This document shows, piece by piece, positions 30,379-42,271 of a DNA stretch of 64,000 nucleotides (its first letter is position 1; the number at the start of each line of letters is the position of its first letter). This DNA comes from Phymorhynchus buccinoides (Eukaryota > Mollusca > Gastropoda > Neogastropoda > Raphitomidae), in the NCBI GenBank assembly GCA_017654935.2, contig CM065683.1, forward strand, positions 6,649,301 through 6,713,300, given 5' to 3'. The notes under the pieces were generated by a model. That model saw only the letters and a list, made by a program, of their open reading frames with translations. It was not told the origin of the DNA and searched no databases. The translations under genes and the position numbers were made by a program.

Positions 30379-30638
30379 GGGTGCAACTTTTCCTGGTGTA
30401 CAAGGATTTCCTTTTTTTTTAATTTTACCAGAAAAGGAATTTCCTGTTTTTAAAATTTGTCAAACAAGATCTATGTGTGTCTACTGTATTTTTCAAACAG
30501 TTTAAAATAAGCATTTGTATAAATTGTGGAAAAAGCAAACTAGAATACTTTCATAAATCAATTTTTCTTTAGCGGCAGAGGGACAATACCCCATAGACCC
30601 CGGCCTTTCAGGTTTTTTCATTTTGTGTAGTTGCACCC
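30379..30638. mobile_element. MITE-B in the MRPL35 3' UTR
   Basis: Ends GGGTGCAACT and AGTTGCACCC are perfect 10-bp inverted repeats. Copies at 39,743-40,373 and 59,801-60,061 share TTGTTTGACAAA-type and CCGGGGTC segments. It begins 37 bp after the stop codon and before the polyadenylation signal, so it should be transcribed in MRPL35 mRNA. Confidence 0.8.
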
Positions 30639-30935
30639 CTGCATTTTCCGTGAGTGTTCGTGCTCTATAATAGACTACCAAGTTGCCTGCACTCGTTCTG
30701 CCCGAGTTACGCTGACCTTTCTAATTCAACTCTCTAAATTCAACTCAAGTGAATTTCAAGGTCGTCCTCACGTGGCAAATGCCCTATTGGTTTCTTTTTA
30801 AAGTTGGACCGTTGTGCAAGACTAAGGACAATTTTTTTGTTTGTTAACATGTACGGAGTACAAACTAAAGTGATATGTTTTTTGTTTTTTTGCAGCCACC
30901 ATTATTTGGTCTCAAATTTGTGTCAAATAACGGAC

Positions 30936-30941
30936 AATAAA
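30936..30941 (+). terminator. MRPL35 polyadenylation signal AATAAA
   Basis: AATAAA in GGACAATAAAATCAAGG, about 600 bp after the stop. It is the first canonical signal I noted downstream of the coding sequence. Confidence 0.55.
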
Positions 30942-31250
30942 ATCAAGGATTCAAAGTCAAGCTCTATTATAACATGACATATCTGTGTATACCTTGAAAG
31001 TTTGTATTTGTTTTAAAGACAGGACTACTCGCATTGGTTTTATAAATTGTATAGAAATCCAACTGAGAAAAAAACAACCAAACTACATGCAAAGAGATCA
31101 ATTCAACTTTGAGTTATAGAGAAAGTTGGTCAGTGGTCAGTGATATGTTTAGTTACAACGAAGACATATGTCATGTTCTTTAAACCAGACCCTGGAGTTG
31201 TGGCTAAGTGGGACAACTAGGGTGTGAATCTGAAGCCTGTGTGTTAGAAA

Positions 31251-31807
31251 CATAGGTGTCAACCTATACAGTTTTCCCGTATTGCTGTACGGGAATACCA
31301 TGATTTTGGGTCTGTACGGCTGTATAACAGTTTCAATACGGGTAAAACATTTATTCGGGCAGATCAGAAATCAGAGACAAATCGTGAAGTGATAGAATTT
31401 TGTGATAGCAGACGACAATACGCGGACACCTAGCAGCCGAACAGAAAAACGAAAGCAGTAGGCTAGATGATCGGTCATGCGCAGAGAGCGATTTGTTCTG
31501 GTAATCTGCGCATGCATGGTTTCTTCAGAACTTCCGTATGAGCGTTGTTTGAATCGAAAACGGCACGAGTTGGGAGTGGGAGACACTTGAAAGAATGGGA
31601 AAACCTGTCCTTTTGGAAAGGAAGGTACGCTCCCCTGCCCATTTTTCAATATATATAACAAAACTGCATGAAAACGATGTCTGAATATAATGTATTCACG
31701 GCTACTTTTTTATGGTTTTGCGTGTTCCGAAATTTATATGGTTTTCAGGGAAATTATTTTTCAATAAGGGAAGTTTTGAAAAAAGGAAAATTGGGTTGAC
31801 ACCTATG
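31251..31807. mobile_element. MITE-J (ATAGGTGTCAACC ends)
   Basis: It begins CATAGGTGTCAACC and ends GGTTGACACCTATG, perfect 14-bp TIRs. A longer copy lies at 35,408-36,002. It contains GTACGGGAATACCATGATTT and a decayed coding trace. Confidence 0.8.
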
Positions 31808-32878
31808 TAGAAAGTATGACACTTTAAAATAAAAGTATGAAATATTAGGTGGAAACGTCTTGACTTCCAATGATTTGTAAGATATTATAAGTGGCTATGC
31901 ATTGTCAAAGATGACACTATGTTGAAACAAAAGTATGCATGTGTACTGTAATCACAGCAGCATGCTAAAACCATGGATGCAACTGGAGAAAATCTGAGGC
32001 AAGGTTGCATCCATGGTAAACTGGTTTCGCGTTGCATTGGAATCCCAAGTTTTGATGCTGTTGTTGCTGACTGGTGTGATACGTGTCGATATAGAGTGAG
32101 CTTGTAGTGTGTATGGAAAAACGTGTCGATGTTGATTCAACTTCAACTTTGTATATATATGATGGGAAAATAAATGTCAAATTCAAATACAGAAATACTT
32201 TCATACTTCTAATTTGATAATCTTTGTGATGTGGAAACCATTCTCAAGTATTGATTGTGTTGTACACACACACACTCTCTCTCTCTCTCTCTCTTACACC
32301 AACACACACACATTTATTCATGTGCAGTCAATTATTATTAAGGATTTGTGTGCACAAGACTGCTCCAATCAAATAAAAAGAATCAAACACCAAATGCGTG
32401 TTCGTTTCCAGCAGAACTGCATTAACAACAGATAGTGTTATTTCAGTGTACAATTATTGTTGCACTTAACACAAATGCCATCATGATCAAACGTATAGTT
32501 CTTCTCCAACAAAGCTTGCCAATACAAATACATTCATGCCCCAATCCATCCACACACACACCTTCTCTTATCCGTCATTATATCACACACAAAAAAGCTG
32601 CTGAGAATCTATTGCCAACTGTGTTCTTTAGCAGGGTTCATACAATGCGTTCAATAAACTTCTCAAGGACTGTTTTATTAAGAAGAAACAATTCCAGTGC
32701 TCATGATTTTGTCTTTCAACATGATATTAGTCTCTGAATTTTGCTCTCTCTCACACACACACTGAATTTTGCACTCTCTCTTTCTCTCACACACACACAC
32801 TGAATTTTGCACTCTCTCTTTCACACAAACTGGATTTTGCACTCTCCCTCTCTCTCTCTCTCTCACACACACATACAC
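31808..32878. other. Intergenic stretch between MRPL35 and RRP12
   Basis: Unassigned AT-rich DNA with CA/CT microsatellite patches at 32,262-32,295 and 32,738-32,878. The latter has repeats of a CTGAATTTTGCACTCTCTC motif. A short palindrome AGGCAAGGTTGCATCCATGG near 32,000 is also present. No gene was seen. Confidence 0.5.
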
Positions 32879-33306
32879 CAGACCTGTTTACTGTCCTGAT
32901 TTTGCCGTCATTTTTACGTGAAAAAAAATCCTAAATATAAAAAACCCCACTGCAGTTGCGTCGGTAAGCGAAGCTTTTGAAACAATGCGGTGAAAATTCA
33001 TTTCGCGCCATTTCTGTTTCAAAATGGCGTCCAAGCGAGTGCATTCTGAAGCTTCTGTATCTTCTGGTCGAAAATCAAAAGAAAAGACATAAAAAGTGAC
33101 ACAGAAATTCCGGGAAAGTTACCTCAAAATTCCAGGAATACGTCGTTCAGCACTAGGTGACAAGCATGTGTTCTGTGTCTACTGCTCGACGGACATTAGT
33201 ATTGCACACTCAGGTCAGTACGATATCGACGTTCATTGGTCATGCCTTGGATTAGTTTTTTTGCTTCAAAAATTACAACTTTGCAAAATAGGGGTAAACA
33301 GGTCTG
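32879..33306 (+). mobile_element. MITE-I carrying a BED-finger/hAT-like coding start
   Basis: TIRs CAGACCTGTTTAC and GTAAACAGGTCTG. Inside, ATG at 33,024 opens MASKRVHSEASVSSGRKSKE, then a TAA, then in the same frame VTQKFRESYLKIPGIRRSAL and KHVFCVYCSTDISIAHSG. The C-x2-C followed by His is like the first part of the BED/hAT-type zinc finger. A homologous segment sits between the same TIRs at 59,289-59,764 on the opposite strand. Confidence 0.65.
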
Positions 33307-33509
33307 CATACACACACACTGAATTTTGCACTCTCTCTCACACATACACACATTGTGCAAGAGAGGGTGGGACCATAGCTCCAAATCTTATTGGCATTGA
33401 AGAAACTATTGTTGACATTATTCAGAAACATCTTGAACCCTCTTGCAATGAATTCTCACAACGATTTCAAGCACACTCTTTCTTAACTAGTCAGTCAGCA
33501 GCAGGGTGT

Positions 33510-33639
33510 TCATTTCTTCTTCATGGCGTGTTTCTGGGCGGCCTTTCTGGCGCTCCTCTTCATCTGCATCCCTTTCTGGGCCCCCTTCCTGGCCCCCTTG
33601 ACCAGTCCGGAGAACTGACCCTTCAGCTTGGCCTGTTTC
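33510..33639 (-). CDS. RRP12: RRP12 last exon
   Basis: The acceptor GTTTTGCCAG enters in phase 2; stop TGA at 33,512-33,510. It encodes [20 protein letters not shown] and a Lys/Arg-rich tail ending HAMKKK, aligning with the human ending MKLQGQFKGLVKAARRGSQ. It is probably a nuclear/nucleolar targeting and RNA-binding tail. Confidence 0.93.
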
Positions 33640-36600
33640 CTGGCAAAACGCACATCAACACGTCTGACTGTGAACATGTTTAACAACCTACATACTGTGC
33701 AACTTGTTGAAATACAAGCTTTAATCACTTATTTAATTTTATTATTTTTGTTTTGTGGATGACATGGGATGATTCGTTGCTTCAAACATTCAGTTGGCCA
33801 ACGTTTTAGCTTGACAATTTTTTTTATAAAAAATCGAAATATCGCTCTTTTAACAGTGTTGCTGATTTTATTCCGTCTTGTCTACATACTGTTTCTGTCA
33901 GTACAAAAGACTCAATACTGACTGACGCGGTATGAATTTATCACTGATTTTTTAGTAGGATCTGAGGGAGGAAGAAACAAAACAAGAAGATCCAAATTTG
34001 TCAACATTTCGATTTATTAATCTTTGTCAAGACTTCCAGAATCAGTCACACTCCCATTGTGATTTTGGAACAGTCACAAGTCATGTTTATGAATGTGTAC
34101 AATATAATAGCAAGTCCATTACTGGCATTAGTTCATTGCCAGCAGTGAAATGAACACAGTTCTTGCATAAACATAGGGCGCAAAATCCATGGTCAACTTC
34201 GACCAACAGAGGCTTACTGTTACTGGCATTAGTTCATTGCTTTGTGGACGAGAATCGCAAGCACATTTAACTTTTCTGGTATCGATTCACAAGTAATGAC
34301 GATTACCAGCAAATGACAAAACAAACAAGTAAAAAAAAACCCAGCAGAATGTAATTTGTATTTCAAACCGAACCGATACACGTCAAACAGTAACACAAAA
34401 ACTAGAGAAAGGACAACATACCATACTGGATCGGAAACAAAATATATTGCGCCTTGACTTAAAAGAAAACACACAAACACTGTATATTCAGAGTGAAAAT
34501 ACAAAAAAAGCAAGATTAATAGTTTACCTTTTGTTCAGGTTTTTCAGTTCCAGCGGCACATACGTATAAGGATCGTGTTTTCCAGATTTCTTGACGTCGC
34601 CCGCTCCTTTCTGATGAGGCACACATCAAGATTGTAATCAGTCTTTGTGTCATCTTAACATTATCACAGAATCTGTCATGAAGCTAAAATTGTCTAACTC
34701 CTCATGCTCGCAATTTAAAAAACAAACAACTGAAATAAACTCCCAAACCCACTTTTAATTAATAAAACAAACAAGTAAAATTTAAAAAACTTTTATACCA
34801 ACGCAGCAAAAATTATTACAAAGAGTGAATAATAAAACCAATTCCCATTCACTCAACAATATTCATAATTAATTAGTTTACTAATGAAAACAAATACTGG
34901 CCAGATTAATAAAATAATCCACTTAGCAAAGCAAAGTCTCGGAACTTCACAAGCCTAATTCAATTACAAATACATGTACGAATGACGTCTAATAATCAAC
35001 TTCACGTGGAGGCACAAACGTTTCATAAACTTAGTTCAACGACAGGCACAGCCTAAACACTTCCACTTCCTCTGCAGATAAAGAGGCTCAAAATTCACAG
35101 CCTAAACACTTCCACTTCCTCGGCAGATAATGATGCTCAAAATTCACAAATATTCAACATTGGTAGAAGACACCTGTCAAACAAATTGATTATCTTAAAT
35201 GTAAACTTGCTCTATGTCTCAGGCATGAAATGACACCAAACTGTGAAAATATTATTATGGAAACAAACCACCAAAGCCGAGTTACCTTGGATCTATATTC
35301 CGCTCCGTACTCTGCCCCTTTCTTCAACGGTCTGTGGATGCCAGTGCCTCCAGCTGCAAAGAAAACAACATGTTCGGCCGTTGACACTCACGCTCATCAG
35401 TGGTGACCATAGGTGTGAATCTATACAGTTTTCCCGTATTGCTGTACAGGAACACCATGATTTTGGGTCTGTACAACAGTTTCAATACGGGTAAAACTGA
35501 TTTATACGGGCAGATCAGAAATCAGAGACAAACCGCGAAGTGATAGAATTTTGTGATAGCAGACGACAAAATGCGGACGCCAAGCAGCTGAACAGGAAAA
35601 CGAAAGCAGTAGGCTAGATGATCGGTCATGCGCAGAGAACGATTTGTTCGATGTGTTCTGGTAATCTGCGCATGCGTGGTTTCTTCAGAACTTCCGTGTG
35701 AGCGTTGTTTGAATAAAAAATGACGGACGCGAATTCTTCCAGTTCTACGAACCCCCCTGTGGCCAAAAAGGCACGAGTAGGGAGTGGGAGACACTTGAAA
35801 GAATGGGAAAACCTGTCCTTTGAGAAAGGAAGGTACGCTCCCCTTCCCATTTTTCAATATATATAACAAAACTGCATGAAAGCAATGTCTGAGTATAATG
35901 TATTCACTGCAACCTTTTCATGGTTTTGCGTGTTCTGAAATTTATACGGTTTTTAGGCTTGAAATAAGTTTTGAAAAAAGGAAAATTGGGTTGACACCTA
36001 TGGGTGACAGTTGTTGAGGTCAACAATGCCCTGCATCAAGTATAGTAGAGTGTGACAAATCCGTACACCAAGCAATTTCATCCACTTTGCATGGTTACTC
36101 ACTTTGAAACCGTGCTGTGTCTATTCTAAAGTATAGTAAACACACATAGCTGTTGTGAACCCTAAAAGGAATCCCAATGATAAAAACCGTGTATTCATTA
36201 GTTTATTCACCACAATTAAGTTTGTGTGATCTGCATGAAAAGTTGGATCTAAATCTTAGCAACTGCCTGAAGACAGTCACATACCATAAATCTGTAAATC
36301 ACGCAGAAAAATAATTATAATTAATAATGCTTATATAGCGCATAATCTTGCAAAGCAACTCAATGCGCTTTTCACTCACCATTCGTACAAACATTTCTAA
36401 CAGACTGGTTCACGTATCCTCATAATACATCTCTATGAAAGTGAATACATTAGAGAATGCATTGCATATAATCATAACACAACACACTAACACCCACCTC
36501 CCTTCAAACCCCCCAGCCATCCCCCCCCACCCCCTACTCCCCACCCCCTACACACACGCGCATGCGTTAACCTCATACTCAACGTCAATGAGCTGGAAGA

Positions 36601-38194
36601 CAAGAGTGGTGAAAGGATCATAGACTTTAGAAACAGGTGCCAAAAAAATAAGTGTGAATATTCCTTTGTTTTCACAACGTGTGATTTTATAATGCATGTA
36701 TTTTAAGATGATCAAATTTGAATAGGCAAATTCATTTATTTAATTTAGATTAATATATTTATGACAAATCAACTAGACGAATTCGTATTGTAAAAATACA
36801 AGCATCAATGCAATTTCGTCCAATGTCTCACTACTAAAAGAACTAAAAGTCAACCAATAATATGGTTGGTTATATCTTTATTGATTAATTTGGGACATTC
36901 CTGGGTAAAGGTAAAGATGTGCCACCCCCCCATGCATTTCTCGGTTAATTGTATTTTTCCATTTTTGCCTTTACCGTATATACCAGACTACAATCAACAA
37001 TAAAGCTGTATTTTAGGAACATTTTTAGCTAATTACCTTTTTGGAATACTAACCCTAACCCTAACCCTAGCCCTAAACCTAACCCTACCCCCCACTATGT
37101 ACTGCAGTACACCGCGATTTGTCACAGTTGTGGTTCGTTGCGTTTTTCTGTCTTATACGGTGGGGGGTAGGGTAGGGTTAGGGTTAGGGTTAGTATTCCA
37201 AAAAGGTTATTAGCTAAAAATATTCCTAAAATACAGCTTTATGTATGGTAAGAAAGGCAATAACGGAAAAATACAATTAACCGAGATAGATAGGGGGGGT
37301 GGCACATCTTGACCTTTACCCATTCCTGGTATTGCAGTACCTCCAGGATCGTCCCACCATCTTTATATCTATTAATGTCCCACATATGCCTGTTCCAGGC
37401 TGGAGAACGTTAATCGGAATTTGTGTGTCTCACTACTGAGGGGCTTACAGGTGCCACAGTGGATTTTTGACCCTCTTAATAAAATTTACTGGAGGTCTTT
37501 TCTTTTGTTTTCCCATCACACACAAACATTATTTTGATTATCTTAATAAATAAAAAAGAAGAAAATAAACACATATTTGGCTATTCTATTGATTTCAAAC
37601 TACAAGTCACTGTGCTTTGTCTTTTGACGAAATTGCATGTCATGCATGGACGAAATTGCATGGGGTATGAACGAAATTGCATGTGATACATGGACGAAAT
37701 TGCATGGGGTATGGACGAAATTGCATGTTATACATGGACGAAATTGCATGGGGTATGGACGAAATTAGACTTGTTTGCAGCCATTTTCTGATGAATCAGT
37801 GGGGAAGCCCTATTACTTACTACACACAAATCAAGTAACAAAACACTCGCCGTTAATCTTACATGCTGATTTACATACCGGCGAGAAAGCATCTACATCA
37901 TGCGACTGTACTTCAAAGTTTGTGGGAGCGATTCCTGACTATCCCATAGTAATAATAATTATGGTTATTTATATAGCGCTCTACTCTACTTTCCAGGGAG
38001 CTCAGAGCGCTGTGCATCAACATTAACATAAAAAACCCACAACATTAACATAAATACCAGACTACAATCAACAAGCCCTACACACAGTGTAGAGTGGCAC
38101 AGAGGTGCCTTGTGTCAAGTAAACCCGAGTTCGAACCTGGGTACAGGGGATTTTTCCTCTCACTTTACACTAGGCCTTACAGTCTGAACGTGGA

Positions 38195-38225
<31 letters not shown>

Positions 38226-41200
38226 CGTGTGCCCATGCACGTAGCACACGTTAATCCCAGTGGCAACGAAAAAGTTGTCATTTGGTCAAAATTTACCCCC
38301 CCCACCCCTTCCTCATCAGTCACACCAAAAGTCGCATGCCAAAAAAAGAAGAAAAATAGTGGGTGGCGCGCCTCTGGCTGCGACGCGCTCTCCCGGTGAG
38401 AGCAACCCGAATTTCACAGATGCCCTCTGTGACTATAAATTACCTAATAATAATAAGGCAAATCGCAATCAACAAAGCTTTAACCATAGTAAACTAAATG
38501 AAATGGAGCAGTACTCTACTTACGTTTGTATTTACTCGCAGGCTCGTCTTCATGCTCATCGGCTTCCCGCAGACGCTTCCTGCGTTTTTTCTGCACACAG
38601 TCAACACTTCGACCATCACAACCACGGCTTGACAAACTAGCAGGTAAACAGCGCTTGAACTGATAAAAATCGAATTACTAGTCGTACAATTTTGAAGGCT
38701 TATTGCCTGTGACTTTCTTCCCTTTGTCGATCGCTCAGGGTTCATACAGATTTTTCATACCAAAATTAACAAACTTTCAAAGTCCTTTCCAAAGAATTAT
38801 CCTATTTTCAAAGACCTCTCACGACATACAATGACGACGATTGCTTCGATCATAATCATTCAAGTTGCACCGGTGTAGCCAAAAGACCTGGGTATAGTGA
38901 AGGAAATAACTCTCGACAAATCGAGGACGTCTGCTACATGTATGTAGAAAATAAATTAAGTCAAATTGAATTGCTTCTTTATCAATTCTGGAAACGAACA
39001 AACACATTTTGTTATGGTGACATTTTTCACAAATCATTTCATGATTTTCAGACCAAAGCCAATTTTCAAAGACTTGAAAATGACACTCCCTTTCCCACAG
39101 ACTTTTAAAGATCTGTCGCTCAAGCAGTTTCCTGTCATATATGAGCACTGATGTGTCATGCTGCCGTTATGCACCTAAGAAATAGTTAGGTCCAGCATGT
39201 CTGTCTTCGGCTGGCATTGTCTGTGACTGAAAGGCAAGAAAATAGGCATTCAAATAACTATGCATTTTTCCATATAAACCCCTTTCACTCGACACACATG
39301 GCACACACACACACACGTTTTCTACACAGTGTTGACAGAAAGAAACTGTACTCACCTCTGACAAACCTTCGTACATGGCAAACAAATCATCCAGGTCCTC
39401 CTCATCGGAGCCCAGTTTTTCACCTGCACACAAGTTACACAACGCACACACTGATATACCAGTACAGGCTCACAATCTGGTAAACAAATTAAAAAAATAT
39501 GGCAATGCACTTGAGCGCTTAGAAGTTTAGGTGTAGAGTGGCACAGTGGTAACGCGTTCGCCTCGTGTCAAGTAAACCCGAGTTTGAACCTGAATTATTT
39601 GTACGAAAAGAAGAAAAATTGAGTTTTACGGTTTTTTTAAACGAAAGACCCCCCCCCCCCCCCTGGTATCACTGCCCCAAGCGCTTTATAATTTGTTGTG
39701 CCTTATGGTCCATGAAATACGCTACATGTCATGCACACGCATGGGTGCAACTACACAAAATGAAAAAAAAAACCCTGAAAGGCCGGGGTCCAGGGGATAA
39801 TGTCCCCCTGCAGCTGAAGCAAAAATTGATTTATGAAGGTATTTTAGTTTGCTTTTTCCACAATTTATACAAATGCTTATTTTAAAGTGTTTGAAAAATA
39901 CAGTAGACACACAAAGATCTTGTTTGACAAATCCAAAAAAAAGAAAAAGGAACTTCCTTTTCTGGTAAAATTCAAAAAACAGGAAATCCTTGTACTGTGG
40001 AACCTCCCTTAAAAGACCCCCCATTATAAGACTCCCTCCCTACTTCCTAAGACCTACGTCTCTGAGACATTGCCCTTCTTTGTAAGTATTAAAATTACCT
40101 CCCTTATACAACTCCCTCCCAAATACAGGCATGGTAGTGGGGGCAAAGAGGTTTTTAAGGAACAGGGGGCCGAAGAAAATTCAATAAATGAGAGTGAAAT
40201 TTTCACTTTTTCATGCCATTTCAATGCATTTAAAAAAATTTGGTTTCAAACTGTTTCGCGGATTTTCCGCGATTCGCGTAGGTCTACCATGCCTGCAAAT
40301 AAGACCTCATTTTGGATGATTTTTCAAGGTCTTATAAGGGAGGTTACACTGTATACCAGGAAAGGTTGCACCCATGTGACATGTGAGCAAAAGTTTTAAC
40401 AATCACAAAATCCATCCACTTTACTCACCCTGCTTTTTCTCATCTTTGTCGGTGATGATCAGCCTCCCGTCTGCCGCCAGCTTGAAGCCGCCGTGCGGAT
40501 CCTCTTTGTCTTTGGCGCCAGCAGTTTCCAAAACGCTCTTTGGTTTGCTTGCTGTGGACGACACATACGTATTTTGTAGGCATTCAGTTTTCATTCAACA
40601 AACGGTCAAACACATGGGAGTAAAATACTAATAAAACAAGAGGCAAAGCCTTCAAGGCTCACTCGGGGTGGGGGTGGGGTGTTTAAGTACAAGATTACCA
40701 ACAAATAATGACTTTTGAGATTGAGGGTCCTATTTGCCACTCCTAAACATGAAGGTGTGTGTGTTTAACTCTCTTGTGCGGTGAACGGTCGTGAACGTTC
40801 AAAAAAAAATCGGATCGGAAACGTCTAGAACGTTCGGATTCCACGTGGCCGGTTAGGGCGCTTCCATTTTGTTTCTATCACATGGCAGTCACGTGAGCGC
40901 TTCAGCCTCGCTTTCGCTATGGATTACACTTCCGTCCTGTTGCTTGCAATGGCTTCTATAAAAAGTTCTATGCCGATTGGTTTGAAAGATATGAATTTTT
41001 GAAAATTAGTGACCGACTTCGGCATTTTCGCGATTTTTCCAATATGGATGACGAACAGTTATGGCGTCCATTGACTGAGGAAAGCAATGAATAGTCCTAT
41101 TTTTGTGAAATATGGGACTTATGAGATCGCGAAGTGATGAGTAAGGAGTGTATTCTGACCTATTTCGGCGGCGAGCTTGTGTTTGTTCGATCGATGCGAA

Positions 41201-42236
41201 TTTTTGAAGTCGTGTTACTGACATCGGCATTTTCCCGACTTTTACATCATGGATGACGAGTAGTTATTGCATCCACCGAGTGATGACAGCGATGAAAATT
41301 CTTTTTTTGGTGAAAGATAGGAATTATAAGATCGTGAAGTGAAAGGGTAAGTGAATGATTTTGATCTACATTTCCATTTCAGTCGTCTTAGGCTTCAACA
41401 GTCTGCAAAAGTAGGCAGTGAATGACTAGTGAATGCAGTTTGCGACTACACTTTGGCAATTTGATTTTTTTTGTGGAGCCATGCATCCCCATAACATCTT
41501 GAAATTCATTTTGCATATCAGACAGACATCTCGGCAACACATTCAAAACAAAAAAAAACACAAAATCTGGTAGGGTATATTTTATTTTATTATTTTTCTG
41601 ATGCTACCCCCCCTTTTGTACGGAGTGACGTCCCTTGGGTTAGGATTTCAGAGGTGATTGAGAGCACAGAGCGTCAGGCACAAGAGGGTTAAGTACAAGA
41701 TTGCCAATAAAAATTACTTTGAGGTTGAGGGTTGTAAACAGGGGGGCATTTAAAGTACAAGATTGCCAACAAATAATGACTTTGAGATTGAGGGTCGTAA
41801 ACATGATGGGGGTGTTTTAAAGTACAAGATTGCCAACAAATGACTTTGAGATTGAGGGTAGTAAACATGAGGGGGGTGTTTAAAGTACAAATGAAACTAT
41901 CGTTAATGGATACAACTATAAAAAAAAAAAAGTGCCTTTGCCGAGAATCGAACCCGGAACCATTGGCATGAGAGACAGATGCTCTACGCAATGAGCTATC
42001 GAGGCTTTCACCGTTGACGAGTTTCTTAATTAACTCATGTTGCCTGTTGAATACTCTCTAACCCACTAATCTAAAATGTTATCTGTCTACAGTGATGTTT
42101 TAAGTATTGAATTGAATTATTCAAATCATTATTGTTTGAAAGCTTGCACAGGGATCAATCTTGTCACAGGACATCACTGGTCATTTGACCAGTTCGAAGA
42201 AATGTAATAGGTCATTTTCAAAAGACGATAAGTCAT

Positions 42237-42271
<35 letters not shown>

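Noticed and set aside
33096..33683. 195-codon plus-strand ORF as a gene
   Set aside because: It joins a decayed transposon coding fragment to the antisense of the last RRP12 exon; there is no single protein family across it.
37040..37200. Chromosome end or telomere fusion point
   Set aside because: The telomeric motifs are short, lie inside a foldback element with flanking 9-bp duplications, and are surrounded by normal intron sequence.
41934..42005. Functional tRNA gene
   Set aside because: The acceptor stem pairs only in part and the anticodon stem is not formed.
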